Shown in pieces: positions 27,870 through 37,553 of a stretch of DNA of 64,000 nucleotides (the stretch's first letter is position 1; each line of letters starts with the position of its first letter). The stretch comes from Staphylococcus sp. NRL 16/872 (GTDB lineage Bacteria > Bacillota > Bacilli > Staphylococcales > Staphylococcaceae), in NCBI RefSeq assembly GCF_022815905.2, contig NZ_CP119327.1, forward strand, positions 1,860,001 through 1,924,000. Direction: 5' to 3'. A program made the translations under genes and the position numbers. The notes under the pieces were generated by a model, which was given only the letters and a program-made list of their open reading frames with translations, had not been told where the DNA came from and did no database searches.

Positions 27870-28829
27870 TTAACTACTATTAGACTCATTAACATACGCA
27901 TGTATAAGTGCAGAAGTAATAGAAATTTGATCGTAATTATTCAAATAGAAATGTCTAAATCTCAAGTATTTTATCAATGAATCTTTCGATAATTTGTTTT
28001 GATATTTGAGGAGGTTCAATTGAAGTTGCCATTGAACTGGATGATTTTCAATGTAGAGTTGTTGTGGAAAAATAAAGCCCGAGGAGTTACAGACATCTAT
28101 ATCAGTCATTCTAAGCTGATACATTGCGCTTAAAGTAGGTTCTAATACTGAATTTTTACGACGACATTGCTGAATATATTTATTAATTTTATCGTTAGAT
28201 AGCTTAAAAGTATGACAATATAATACTGTGTCATCGCTTTTGATATTGTTCATTTGTAATATTTCTTTTTTAGCTAAAAACTTCCTACCTTCTAAATGTT
28301 GAATATGACTATACTTATACAATACTTGCTTGCTATTATTCCATGTAATAAGCGTTCTAGAGAGATGATTAATAAAATATGCTTGAAATGTATTAAGATA
28401 TAAAATGCCCTTATAATACTTGCTATCTTCTATTATCCAAATCACTTTTACGTCTAAACTTATAAAGCCTAATGATCGTTCTTTAATTTCTTGAAAACTA
28501 ATTCTCGAAAATTGAATCTCCATAACAATCTTTGAATCAATAAGAATATCTGGATACTGCATTATCGTTGGACAATAAGGTTCTATTTCTACACTATAGC
28601 CATAATGTTTCAATAAATTTGCGATAAAAAACTTTGTGTAATAGTGTTTTTCAGTTTCAGCTTTTGCACATTTTCTATGAACATTACTTCTATGAGCATA
28701 ATGTGTGGTTACTTTGATTCCCTGTTTCAAAATGAGTTCTGCCTTACAGTAAGGACAAAAGTATTTACTGCCTTTTAAAGCTTCAGTGGCATTCACACGT
28801 TCACCATATTGATTAATTGCTACTAACAT
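27870..28829 (-). CDS. coiA: Competence protein CoiA-like nuclease
   Basis: CoiA-family proteins are needed for DNA uptake and recombination in competent streptococci and are nuclease-like. This 319-residue protein has an N-terminal zinc-ribbon-like part (FCPYCKAEL, HYAHRS, then a further Cys) and a nuclease core with KHYYTKFFIANLL, DILIDSKIVMEIQFS and a C-terminal helical region. ATG 28829 follows GAGGTGACCAA. It is 63 bp upstream of pepF on the same strand and near mecA and spxA, as in other Firmicutes. Its job in staphylococci, where natural competence is conditional, is uncertain. Confidence 0.87.
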   Translation of the reverse strand: MLVAINQYGERVNATEALKGSKYFCPYCKAELILKQGIKVTTHYAHRSNVHRKCAKAETEKHYYTKFFIANLLKHYGYSVEIEPYCPTIMQYPDILIDSKIVMEIQFSRISFQEIKERSLGFISLDVKVIWIIEDSKYYKGILYLNTFQAYFINHLSRTLITWNNSKQVLYKYSHIQHLEGRKFLAKKEILQMNNIKSDDTVLYCHTFKLSNDKINKYIQQCRRKNSVLEPTLSAMYQLRMTDIDVCNSSGFIFPQQLYIENHPVQWQLQLNLLKYQNKLSKDSLIKYLRFRHFYLNNYDQISITSALIHAYVNESNSS

Positions 28830-28888
28830 TTGGTCACCTCATATATATAAACGTATGAGGGGGGGCGTTTTACTTTTCAAAATACAAA

Positions 28889-28916
28889 AAATCGAAGCAC
28901 TATAAGTACTTCGATT
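28889..28916 (-). terminator. Terminator after mecA
   Basis: AATCGAAG pairs with CTTCGATT; on the minus strand TTTTTTGTATTTT follows. Confidence 0.85.
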
Positions 28917-28928
28917 CGTGATTACAAT

Positions 28929-29648
28929 TTATTCAGTTGCATCTGTAAAATAGCGACGAACTTGTGACGTTACATTATGGCTCATAATAATCTTAGCGTA
29001 ATCATTTAAATAAACTTCAGTTCTATCAGTTGGAGAAGCAAATTCTAATAGTTGGCTATAACTATCATTGATTGTTTCTTGGTCAACAGAATCATCAAAG
29101 TGAATAGCGTAATAATAATTTGATTCATTCATATATAATAAATCTTCAAATTCATCTGTAGCTTGATTATTATGGTAAGCATAGTTAATCACTTGCTCTA
29201 AATTATCAAATTTAACAATGATTGTTCTTAAACGAGCATGAGTTTTAGGTTGTTTACGCTCACCTTTTTGAGATTGTTTCTGTTGGGCACGTTGTTCAAA
29301 TAAATCTTCAATACTTTCTTCATGTTCTAATGTATTCGCTAGCAATTCATTTACTTGTTCTTCAAACTGCTCATTCGCATCTTCGTCAGACATGTGCATT
29401 GCTTCTTCATTTTTAGATTTAGAAATTGTCACTTCCACACCTTTTTCAAAGGCATGTACTTGAATCCATAATGGACCTTCAACAACGAAATCTTCTTCTT
29501 CATTGATTTCATCCATCATTGACCAAAAGAATTCTTCACCACGTTTGCGATTAGTCCATAAATCTTCACGACTAAATCCACGTGCTTCAATATCACTATA
29601 TGTTATAAACAATTTGACTGTTGTATCATCAACGCGTTCTATTCTCAT
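28929..29648 (-). CDS. mecA: ClpC adaptor protein MecA (not the methicillin-resistance gene)
   Basis: MecA is an adaptor that loads substrates on the ClpCP protease. It has 239 residues with the usual N-terminal substrate-binding part (MRIERVDDTTVKLFITYSD, IEARGFSREDLW), an acidic Gln-rich linker (about 105-140) and a C-terminal ClpC-binding domain (about 145-239). ATG 29648 follows AAGGAGTG. The name is shared with the PBP2a gene, but there is no transpeptidase here. It stands between spxA and coiA with its own terminator. Confidence 0.95.
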   Translation of the reverse strand: MRIERVDDTTVKLFITYSDIEARGFSREDLWTNRKRGEEFFWSMMDEINEEEDFVVEGPLWIQVHAFEKGVEVTISKSKNEEAMHMSDEDANEQFEEQVNELLANTLEHEESIEDLFEQRAQQKQSQKGERKQPKTHARLRTIIVKFDNLEQVINYAYHNNQATDEFEDLLYMNESNYYYAIHFDDSVDQETINDSYSQLLEFASPTDRTEVYLNDYAKIIMSHNVTSQVRRYFTDATE

Positions 29649-29789
29649 ATCATCTCACTCCTTACAGTCGATGAATAGTACCCATATTGTATTAGAACGT
29701 AAGGTAAATTACAATCTATTTGTTTGATTAAATTTTACTATTATATATTCAAGGTTTATAGTAACATATTCCCTTTTTAAGTTACAAAA

Positions 29790-29813
29790 AACAGCACTAT
29801 AATAAGTGCTGTT
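29790..29813 (-). terminator. Terminator after spxA
   Basis: AACAGCACT pairs with AGTGCTGTT; TTTTTTGTAAC follows on the minus strand. Confidence 0.85.
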
Positions 29814-29844
29814 AAATATAGTTAAATAAATTTAATTTTAAAGT

Positions 29845-30240
29845 TTAATCTACTAAACGTTGTGCTTCTTGTAATTGGAATGTACGAACTTTTCTTGGTA
29901 AGAAACGTCTAATCTCATCTTCGTTATAACCAACTTGTAATCGTTTTTCATCTAAAATAATTGGTCGACGTAAAAGACCAGGATTATCTTGAATAATAGA
30001 ATATAAATCTTGTAATGGTAAAGAATCAATATCCACGTTTAACTTTTGGTATGTTTTAGAACGAGTTGAAATAATTTCATCTGTACCATCTTCAGTCATT
30101 TTTAAAATTTGTTTAATTTCATCAATTGTTAAATGTTCAGAAAAAATGTTACGCTCCGTATACGGAATGTCATGTTCTTGTAACCATGCTTTCGCTTTAC
30201 GGCAAGATGTGCAACTTGGTGAAGTAAATAATGTTACCAT
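29845..30240 (-). CDS. spxA: Transcriptional regulator Spx
   Basis: Spx binds the RNA polymerase alpha C-terminal domain and redirects transcription to thiol-stress genes. It is an ArsC-like protein of the standard 131 residues with the redox switch Cys10-Thr-Ser-Cys13 and the RPI motif in [12 protein letters not shown] 30240 ([10 protein letters not shown]) follows AGGAGAGTGAG; an in-frame GTG at 30249 lies inside that site. Its adaptor YjbH is encoded in the same window. It faces trpS divergently across a 292-bp gap. Confidence 0.97.
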   Translation of the reverse strand: MVTLFTSPSCTSCRKAKAWLQEHDIPYTERNIFSEHLTIDEIKQILKMTEDGTDEIISTRSKTYQKLNVDIDSLPLQDLYSIIQDNPGLLRRPIILDEKRLQVGYNEDEIRRFLPRKVRTFQLQEAQRLVD

Positions 30241-30463
30241 ACATCTCACTCTCCTATTGAATGAATAATATTCATTATTTATTTTAAAATTTATTGATTA
30301 AGACTAGTTACTTTCTTATTTCTCTTAATCTTACATAGTTATTATAACCAGCTAACATTAAAATTAAATGAGAAAATCCTAATTTTTCAGAGAAATCTTA
30401 AATTTCCTAAAAATTCTTATTAAATCCTCTTAAAAATCAATGTGTAGTTATATTTTAACATAA

Positions 30464-30492
30464 CTTACATTTTTAAGAAATACTGTTATAAT
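30464..30492 (+). promoter_or_regulatory. Probable promoter of trpS
   Basis: CTTACA (30464-30469), a 17-nt spacer, then TATAAT (30487-30492), 40 nt before the trpS start. There is no room for a T-box leader. The remainder of the spxA-trpS gap is AT-rich and must also hold the spxA promoter, which I could not place. Confidence 0.55.
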
Positions 30493-30523
30493 TTAGATAA
30501 TATGAATTATTAAAAGAAAGTAG

Positions 30524-31522
<999 letters not shown>

Positions 31523-31531
31523 TAAGTACCC

Positions 31532-31576
31532 AAAAATAAGGCTGAGACAATTTATTTTGTCTCAGCCTTATTTTTA
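31532..31576. terminator. Bidirectional terminator between trpS and the opp4 operon
   Basis: AAAAATAAGGCTGAGACA pairs with TGTCTCAGCCTTATTTTT, with A/T runs on both sides. The GGCTGAGACA/TGTCTCAGCC stem is related to the one at 15329-15359. Confidence 0.88.
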
Positions 31577-31584
31577 ATACTAAA

Positions 31585-32496
31585 TTATTTTCTACCCTTA
31601 GGATTAAAAGCATCTTTAAGTCCTTCACCAACAAAGTTAATGCTTAATATCGTAAACATAATCATTAATGCAGGTGGCATCCATATCCATGGTTTAGAAC
31701 TGATGATGTCCCCTTCTTGCGCATCACTTAACATGTTCCCCCATGAAGGAATTGATTTACTTATCCCAAAACCTAAGAAACTCAAACCAGATTCCACTAC
31801 TATCATTCCAGCAAAAGTTAACGTAGCTTGTACAATGACCACACTTAAAATATTAGGCAATAAATGTTTCAAAATAATTTTGTAGGTAGGCGTACCTATT
31901 GATTTCGCTGCTAAGAAATATTCATTTTCTTTTTCTTGCATGACTTTTCCTCGTACTAATCTAGCAATGCCTCCCCAACTTAAAACAATAATAACAACCA
32001 CTAATATAATAGCTGAACCATATGGATTTTTTATTTTGTCACCTAATGCTGCATTTAAAACGATAGCAAAAATTAAAAATGGAAAAAGCATTACAAATTC
32101 AGTAATTCTCATTAATAATGTATCAAGTAATCCTCCAAAGTACCCTGATACTACACCGATTGTTATTCCTATCAGCAACATACCAATAGTTGAAACCAAT
32201 CCAATAGTGAGCGAGACCCTTCCTGCATATAGTAATCTACTGAAATTATCTCTACCACCTGAGTCAGTTCCTAAGATATTTTGCGAAGTCATATCACCTT
32301 TAATATTTAACAAATCTTGTTGATTAATTGGTAACGGTGCTAACAACGGTGCAATAATAGAAATGATGGCTACTAAGATTAAAAAGATTAATGAAGCCAT
32401 GGCAATTTTATTTTTAACAAACTTTTGTAAAGCGATTCGAGTAGGAGAAGACGCTTTTTTTACTGTTTCTAAGTTATTGTGTCGTTTTTTCTTCAT
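31585..32496 (-). CDS. opp4C: Oligopeptide ABC transporter permease OppC-like (Opp4 system)
   Basis: This is the second inner-membrane permease of the Opp4 importer, 303 residues with about six helices. The ATPase-coupling EAA loop is visible around VRGKVMQEKENEYFLAAKSIG, and the GTDSGGRDNFSRLLYAG stretch is typical of OppC/DppC proteins. It is the last gene of the A-D-F-B-C operon, 21 bp after opp4B. ATG 32496 follows AAGAGGTAAAAG. The naming follows the S. aureus operon layout; the cargo is probably peptides, but Opp4 has no firmly known substrate. Confidence 0.9.
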   Translation of the reverse strand: MKKKRHNNLETVKKASSPTRIALQKFVKNKIAMASLIFLILVAIISIIAPLLAPLPINQQDLLNIKGDMTSQNILGTDSGGRDNFSRLLYAGRVSLTIGLVSTIGMLLIGITIGVVSGYFGGLLDTLLMRITEFVMLFPFLIFAIVLNAALGDKIKNPYGSAIILVVVIIVLSWGGIARLVRGKVMQEKENEYFLAAKSIGTPTYKIILKHLLPNILSVVIVQATLTFAGMIVVESGLSFLGFGISKSIPSWGNMLSDAQEGDIISSKPWIWMPPALMIMFTILSINFVGEGLKDAFNPKGRK

Positions 32497-32517
32497 ATAC
32501 TTTTACCTCTTCTCATT

Positions 32518-33480
32518 TTAATTACTACGAATTCTAGGATCGACAAAACTATATGTTATATCAGATATAAGATTTCCGAATAAGCCCAAAAATGAAAAGA
32601 ATAAAGTTAATGCCATCATTAATGGATAATCTTGGCCAGTCACAGACTCTAAAAATAATTTACCTATGCCATTAAATGAAAAAATAGTTTCCGTAATGAC
32701 TGCCCCACCTAAAATGCTTACAATATCTGCTCCTAAAAAAGTAATAATTGGAATTAATGAGTTACGTAAAATGTGTTTATTATAAATTTTATTCATTGAC
32801 AGACCTTTTGCTTTAGCAGTTAAAACATAGTCTTTATTGGCATTATCAATAATGTCATTTCTTAAATATTGAATATAACCTGCTGTTGATAATAGCCCTA
32901 ATGTTAACGCAGGTAACAAAGTATGATAGAGCTTACTCATATAATAAGCAAAGCTACCTTCTTGAAGATTGATATTTACTGATCCTTGAAAAGGAAAAAT
33001 TGGAATTTGAAACGCAAATATGTAAATAGCGAATACACCTGCGATAAATGAAGGTATAGCAAGCATTATATAGTTAAAAACTTGAATTGTGTAATCACCT
33101 ATAGAGTAAGCATATCTTCCTGAAATAATTCCTAATACAAAAGATAATATATAAGTAATAATTAAAGATACTGCGCCAAGTAATATTGTGTTAGGTAAAC
33201 GTTCGCTAATCAAATCAATGACTGGACGTTTATACTTAATAGATTCACCTAAATTACCATGTGCTACATTTCCTATCCATCTCACATACTGAGTCGGTAT
33301 TGAATCATTTAGACCTAACTTTTCTTTTTGAGCTTCAATTGCTTCTTGCTTAACATGAGGGTTATATTGTCCACTGAAAGGATCCCCTGGTTGAATGATT
33401 GCCAAACTAAATACCACAATAGATATTAAAAATAGTAATGGAATCATTAACAGAAATCTTTTTAAAATAAGTTTTATCAT
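32518..33480 (-). CDS. opp4B: Oligopeptide ABC transporter permease OppB-like (Opp4 system)
   Basis: This is the first inner-membrane permease of Opp4, 320 residues with six or so helices. Family marks are the N-terminal QPGDPFSGQY region and the coupling loop LRNDIIDNANKDYVLTAKAKG. It overlaps the end of opp4F by 4 bp (ATGA), so the ATPase and the permease are translationally coupled. It pairs with Opp4C to form the pore. Confidence 0.9.
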   Translation of the reverse strand: MIKLILKRFLLMIPLLFLISIVVFSLAIIQPGDPFSGQYNPHVKQEAIEAQKEKLGLNDSIPTQYVRWIGNVAHGNLGESIKYKRPVIDLISERLPNTILLGAVSLIITYILSFVLGIISGRYAYSIGDYTIQVFNYIMLAIPSFIAGVFAIYIFAFQIPIFPFQGSVNINLQEGSFAYYMSKLYHTLLPALTLGLLSTAGYIQYLRNDIIDNANKDYVLTAKAKGLSMNKIYNKHILRNSLIPIITFLGADIVSILGGAVITETIFSFNGIGKLFLESVTGQDYPLMMALTLFFSFLGLFGNLISDITYSFVDPRIRSN

Positions 33481-34451
33481 TTGCTATTCACCCTTTCAGT
33501 AAAGAAACATGCAACATGATGATTAGGCTTAATTTCTTTTAATTTCGGTCTTTCCTCGCGACATTTCGCTTGTGCGATTGGACATCTTGTATGGAAAGGA
33601 CACCCTTTAGGAGGGTTACTTGGAGAAGGTAATTCCCCTTTCAAAACAATCCTATCTATCTTTGTCTTATTAAATTGTGGAATGGAAGAGATTAATGCTT
33701 TTGTGTAAGGATGTTGAGGATGCTCATACAATTCAGTACTTTCAGCAATTTCCACCATATGACCTAAGTACATTACTCCTATCACATCACTAATATGTTT
33801 CACTACACTTAAATCATGAGCGATAAATAAATAACTTAAATCAAATTCTTTTTGAAGATCTTTCATTAAATTTAATACTTGAGATTGAACTGACACATCT
33901 AAGGCGCTTACAGGTTCATCGGCTACAATAAGTTTAGGTCTTATTGCAAGTGCTCTAGCAATTCCAATTCTTTGGCGTTGTCCACCTGAAAATTGATGTG
34001 CATACTTATAATAATTATCTTCACTCATACCTACACAGTTCAATAAGTACATTACTTCATCTTTTAGTTTCTTTTTGTTAACCATATGGAAATTTTGTAA
34101 TGGTTCTCCTACTATATCCCCAACCATTTGCATTGGATTTAAGGAAGCATATGGGTCTTGAAAAATCATTTGAAAATTTTTACGTGCTTCTCTTAATTTT
34201 TTACCTTTTAATTGAGTAATATCAATACCATTAATTTTAATTTCGCCAGATGTTATATCTTCTAAGCGCACGATAGACTTGCCAAGTGTCGATTTACCAC
34301 ATCCTGATTCTCCTACTAAACCAAATGTTTGACCTTTTTTTATTGCAAAAGAAATATCATCTACTGCTTTTACATATTGGGTAGGTTGGAAAACTCCAGA
34401 TTTAATAGGATAATAGGTTTTTAAATTCTGTATTTCTAAGATGTTATCCAT
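33477..34451 (-). CDS. opp4F: Oligopeptide ABC transporter ATPase OppF-like (Opp4 system)
   Basis: This cytoplasmic ATPase has 324 residues with Walker A GESGCGKS, signature FSGGQRQRIGIARAL, Walker B LIVADEP, and the OppF/DppF C-terminal extension with spaced cysteines (KGCPFHTRCPIAQAKC), a region that carries an iron-sulfur cluster in some relatives. It is 13 bp after opp4D and overlaps opp4B. It forms a heterodimer with Opp4D. Confidence 0.92.
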   Translation of the reverse strand: MDNILEIQNLKTYYPIKSGVFQPTQYVKAVDDISFAIKKGQTFGLVGESGCGKSTLGKSIVRLEDITSGEIKINGIDITQLKGKKLREARKNFQMIFQDPYASLNPMQMVGDIVGEPLQNFHMVNKKKLKDEVMYLLNCVGMSEDNYYKYAHQFSGGQRQRIGIARALAIRPKLIVADEPVSALDVSVQSQVLNLMKDLQKEFDLSYLFIAHDLSVVKHISDVIGVMYLGHMVEIAESTELYEHPQHPYTKALISSIPQFNKTKIDRIVLKGELPSPSNPPKGCPFHTRCPIAQAKCREERPKLKEIKPNHHVACFFTERVNSK

Positions 34452-34464
34452 ATTTTATTCCCTT

Positions 34465-35436
34465 CTATTCATCAAATAGATGACAGCGCACTTGACTACC
34501 ATCTTTTCTCAAAAGTTTTGGTTCTTGTTGATTACATATATCCCTTCTCACTTCACATCTATTAGCAAAACGACATTGATTTTTATTAAATTGAGTTATA
34601 CTAGGTACCATACCATCAATGACTTCAAGATATTCTACATCTTCATTTAGTCTTGGTATAGTTCGTAATAATTTTTGTGTATAAGGATGCTTAGGATGAT
34701 TTAAAATTTGATGTAATTCTCCATACTCAACTATTTGACCAGCATACATCACGATGACTTTATCACAAAATTCCGATACAACACTTAAGTCATGCGTCAC
34801 TAAAATAATCGACATATCATTTTCTTGTTGTAATTTTTTTAATAAATCAAGAATTTGAGCTTGTATCGTTACATCTAAAGCTGTAGTTGGTTCATCGGCA
34901 ATCAACAATTTCGGATTACAAGAAATTGCTATCGCAATCATGACTCTTTGTCGCATTCCTCCAGATAATTGGTGAGGGTAACTATTAAGGACCTCATCTA
35001 CTCGTGCAATACCTACATGTTGTAATAATTCTCTGGCTAAATCATATGCCTCTTTTTTACTTTTATTTAAGTGTAAAATAATAGGCTCAATCAATTGATT
35101 TTTAATTTTAAACACAGGATTTAATGCAGTCATAGGCTCTTGAAAGACCATTCCTATATCTTTACCGCGAATTTTTCGGTATTCACTTTCACTAGCATCT
35201 TGTAATTCTTTGCCATTAAATATAATTTTCCCCTGTGTTATTTTAGATATTTTTTCAGGTAAGAGTTTAACTATTGATTTATTTAAAATTGATTTACCGC
35301 ATCCTGATTCTCCTACAATCCCTAATATTTCATTACTTTTTATTTTGAAAGAAATTTGGTCAATTGTAGGATACCACTCGTTTTCAATCTTAATTGATGT
35401 TTCTAGATCTTTTATTTCTAATAAATAGCTATCCAT
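34465..35436 (-). CDS. opp4D: Oligopeptide ABC transporter ATPase OppD-like (Opp4 system)
   Basis: This ATPase has 323 residues with Walker A GESGCGKS, signature [15 protein letters not shown], Walker B LLIADEP and the C-terminal cysteine cluster ([16 protein letters not shown]). ATG 35436 follows TTGGAG at 7 nt; a longer start at TTG 35448 includes that site and is rejected. It is separated from the binding-protein gene opp4A by 224 bp containing an inverted-repeat element and two palindromes, which could lower the level of the membrane components relative to the binding protein. Confidence 0.92.
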   Translation of the reverse strand: MDSYLLEIKDLETSIKIENEWYPTIDQISFKIKSNEILGIVGESGCGKSILNKSIVKLLPEKISKITQGKIIFNGKELQDASESEYRKIRGKDIGMVFQEPMTALNPVFKIKNQLIEPIILHLNKSKKEAYDLARELLQHVGIARVDEVLNSYPHQLSGGMRQRVMIAIAISCNPKLLIADEPTTALDVTIQAQILDLLKKLQQENDMSIILVTHDLSVVSEFCDKVIVMYAGQIVEYGELHQILNHPKHPYTQKLLRTIPRLNEDVEYLEVIDGMVPSITQFNKNQCRFANRCEVRRDICNQQEPKLLRKDGSQVRCHLFDE

Positions 35437-35454
35437 AATTTGCTCCAATCAATA

Positions 35455-35476
35455 AACCTCGACTAAAGTCGAGGTT
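35455..35476. repeat. 22-bp palindrome, copy 1 (opp4A-opp4D gap)
   Basis: AACCTCGACT, AA, AGTCGAGGTT: a perfect hairpin with 10-bp arms. An identical copy lies at 35633-35654. On the minus strand only TTTATT follows, so it would be at most a weak terminator. Confidence 0.8.
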
Positions 35477-35479
35477 CCC

Positions 35480-35597
35480 GACTGTAGACAAACCCTTTCA
35501 CTCATCGTCATCTTATGCGTGCCTAGGTCATTTACGCGTAGTAAACTCCCGTCGTTTCGCATTTCATTTCCTCGATTGACAAGGGTTTTCTGACAGT
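35480..35597. repeat. 118-bp inverted-terminal-repeat element, copy 2
   Basis: It starts GACTGTAGACAAACCCTTT and ends AAGGGTTTTCTGACAGT; the ends are inverted repeats with a few mismatches. It is the same length as the copy at 4758-4875 and shares most of its sequence, including an unchanged TAGTAAACTCCCGTCGTT core. It lies between two identical 22-bp palindromes inside the opp4 operon. Confidence 0.78.
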
Positions 35598-35632
35598 CTT
35601 CTATTATTTAAGTTACTTTTTCGACAAGCTCA

Positions 35633-35654
35633 AACCTCGACTAAAGTCGAGGTT
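35633..35654. repeat. 22-bp palindrome, copy 2 (just after opp4A)
   Basis: This is identical to the palindrome at 35455-35476 and begins 7 bp beyond the opp4A stop codon. It may act as a 3' stabilising hairpin or partial terminator for opp4A mRNA. Confidence 0.8.
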
Positions 35655-35660
35655 CATCTT

Positions 35661-37373
35661 TTATTCTTTAGTTACTTTATATAAATCCATATCTGAGCCT
35701 ATTTTGATATCAACATTTCTCACTTTATCATTGACTACTGTAATAGTATCTAATTGAACAATTGGTAATGCTGGAAGAACGTCATTAGTATGTTTTTGCC
35801 ATTCTAAATAGATTTGTTTACGTTTTTTATCGTTATTTCCAACTTTATTGAAATCTAACGCCTCATCTAATAACTTATCTGATGTTTTATCAGTAGTACG
35901 CATTTCGTTTTGTGGTCTATCAGTATGGTATAAATCAGAAGGGTCTGGGTCAGAACCACCAGTCCATGTTCTGAAATAAACTTCCATATCTTTAGAAGCA
36001 CTAGCTAAGTCATCATTATATTTACCAAACTCAACCATTTTTACATTAGTTTTTAATCCTACTTTTTCCCAGAAATCTTTAATTGCTGCAGTTCTAGGTT
36101 CGAATGTAGGGTTTGAACCAGAATAATGTTTTAAATTAATTTCAAATGGTTTACCATTAGGGTCTTCTCTGAAGCCATCACCATTTCTATCTTTATATCC
36201 TAATTTATCTAACATTTTTTTAGCTTTTTCAGGATCGTAACTATAGTTGTTTAAGTCTTTTTGATCAGCAGCAATCCAATGGATAGATGGGATAAAGCTA
36301 TTTAACTCTTTACCATATCCTTGGTAAAATGCTTTAATCCATTTTTTTCTATCAATTGCATATAACATTGCTTGTCTAAGTTCTTTTTCTTTATATTTAG
36401 GACGCTCAGCGCCAGTTTTATTTTTCTCTTTATCATAATCATGAGAAACAAAACCAATGACTGAATAATCAGTACCAGGTGTTGATAAGACTTTAAGTTT
36501 GCCATCTCCAGATTTTTTAGCTTCTTTAGCAATACTACCTGTAGTAGAATCAGTCATATCAATTTCGCCATTTTTCATAGCTTTTACAATTTGTGTTTGA
36601 TCAATAACTTTCAAATTAATTTTGTCTAAACCAGGTTTACCTTGCCAGTAATCATTAAATTTCTCTAATTGCACTGCTTCACCTTGAACTACTTTTGTTA
36701 TTTTATAAGGTCCAATACCAATTGGATGTTTTCTGATTTTATCTGATTTCGCTAAATCTTTAACTGGTACATCACTTAAATATTTTTTGCTTAAAATTGC
36801 TCCACCATAAAAGCCTTCAAGATAGTTTACTTTTTTATCTTTAAAAGTAACTTCCATAGAATAGTCATCTAATTTTTTCAATCCACTAATTGTATCGGCT
36901 TGACCTTCATGCTTTTCTTTAGCACCTTCGATATTTTCAACAATAGGGAAATAACTACCTTGATAATCTTTATCTGCTAAAACATTTAAAGTATAAATCC
37001 AATCATCAATTTTTAGCTCATTACCATCTTGCCATTTGATACCTTTTTTAAGGGTGAACTTAATTTTCTTACCTGGATCTATATCTTTCCATGAAGCAAT
37101 AAATGGTTTAGGTTTCATATTTTTATCAAGTTTAATTAATGCTTCATTATAATAATTTTCAACCGATGCATCTGTAGCATCTGAACTTAATACTGATGCT
37201 AATGTTCCCGAAGGTGCCGCATTTAAACCTACGTTTAATACGCCACCTTTGTGATTAGATGTTTCAGTTTTAGAGACATCTTTCGAATTATCATCTTGCT
37301 TTCCTTTTCCACATCCACTCAAAACTAATACTGCTACTAATAAAAGAACTAAATACTTACCAATGCCTTTCAC
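35661..37373 (-). CDS. opp4A: Peptide-binding lipoprotein of the Opp4 transporter (OppA family, SBP_bac_5)
   Basis: This is the extracellular substrate-binding lipoprotein, 570 residues. The lipobox LVLSGC lies at the end of an N-terminal hydrophobic segment, so the Cys is lipidated. The SBP_bac_5 fold follows, with family landmarks such as KWQDGNELKIDDWIYTLN, HPIGIGPYKI and RQAMLYAIDRKKW. GTG 37373 is chosen with AGGAGG 10 nt upstream; a TTG at 37382 is too close to that site. It is the first gene of the operon and has a perfect CodY box upstream, so it should be repressed in rich medium. Confidence 0.9.
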   Translation of the reverse strand: MKGIGKYLVLLLVAVLVLSGCGKGKQDDNSKDVSKTETSNHKGGVLNVGLNAAPSGTLASVLSSDATDASVENYYNEALIKLDKNMKPKPFIASWKDIDPGKKIKFTLKKGIKWQDGNELKIDDWIYTLNVLADKDYQGSYFPIVENIEGAKEKHEGQADTISGLKKLDDYSMEVTFKDKKVNYLEGFYGGAILSKKYLSDVPVKDLAKSDKIRKHPIGIGPYKITKVVQGEAVQLEKFNDYWQGKPGLDKINLKVIDQTQIVKAMKNGEIDMTDSTTGSIAKEAKKSGDGKLKVLSTPGTDYSVIGFVSHDYDKEKNKTGAERPKYKEKELRQAMLYAIDRKKWIKAFYQGYGKELNSFIPSIHWIAADQKDLNNYSYDPEKAKKMLDKLGYKDRNGDGFREDPNGKPFEINLKHYSGSNPTFEPRTAAIKDFWEKVGLKTNVKMVEFGKYNDDLASASKDMEVYFRTWTGGSDPDPSDLYHTDRPQNEMRTTDKTSDKLLDEALDFNKVGNNDKKRKQIYLEWQKHTNDVLPALPIVQLDTITVVNDKVRNVDIKIGSDMDLYKVTKE

Positions 37374-37452
37374 TAATATCAATCCTCCTGTAGATTCTAT
37401 GATGTTTGTTTCATTTTACTACTAAATTTAAAAAAGACAACTAATTTTATAG

Positions 37453-37467
37453 AATTTTCAGAAAATT
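37453..37467. promoter_or_regulatory. CodY box before opp4A
   Basis: AATTTTCAGAAAATT matches the CodY consensus AATTTTCWGAAAATT at all 15 positions, 80 bp upstream of the opp4A start. CodY represses peptide and amino-acid uptake genes when branched-chain amino acids and GTP are plentiful. Confidence 0.85.
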
Positions 37468-37512
37468 ATATATTTATAAAATCTCAAATACTAATGATAT
37501 AAATATGAAAAA

Positions 37513-37537
37513 CCTTGAATACATTTCGTATTCAAGG
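37513..37537 (-). terminator. Terminator of the opp3 operon
   Basis: CCTTGAATAC pairs with GTATTCAAGG, but the T-run on the minus strand (TTTTTCAT) points left. It lies directly after opp3A. Confidence 0.8.
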
Positions 37538-37553
37538 CAAATTTTAAAATTAT

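Noticed and set aside
28929..29648. A gene named mecA, which could be read as methicillin resistance
   Set aside because: The sequence is the 239-residue ClpC adaptor; there is no penicillin-binding domain and no SCCmec context.
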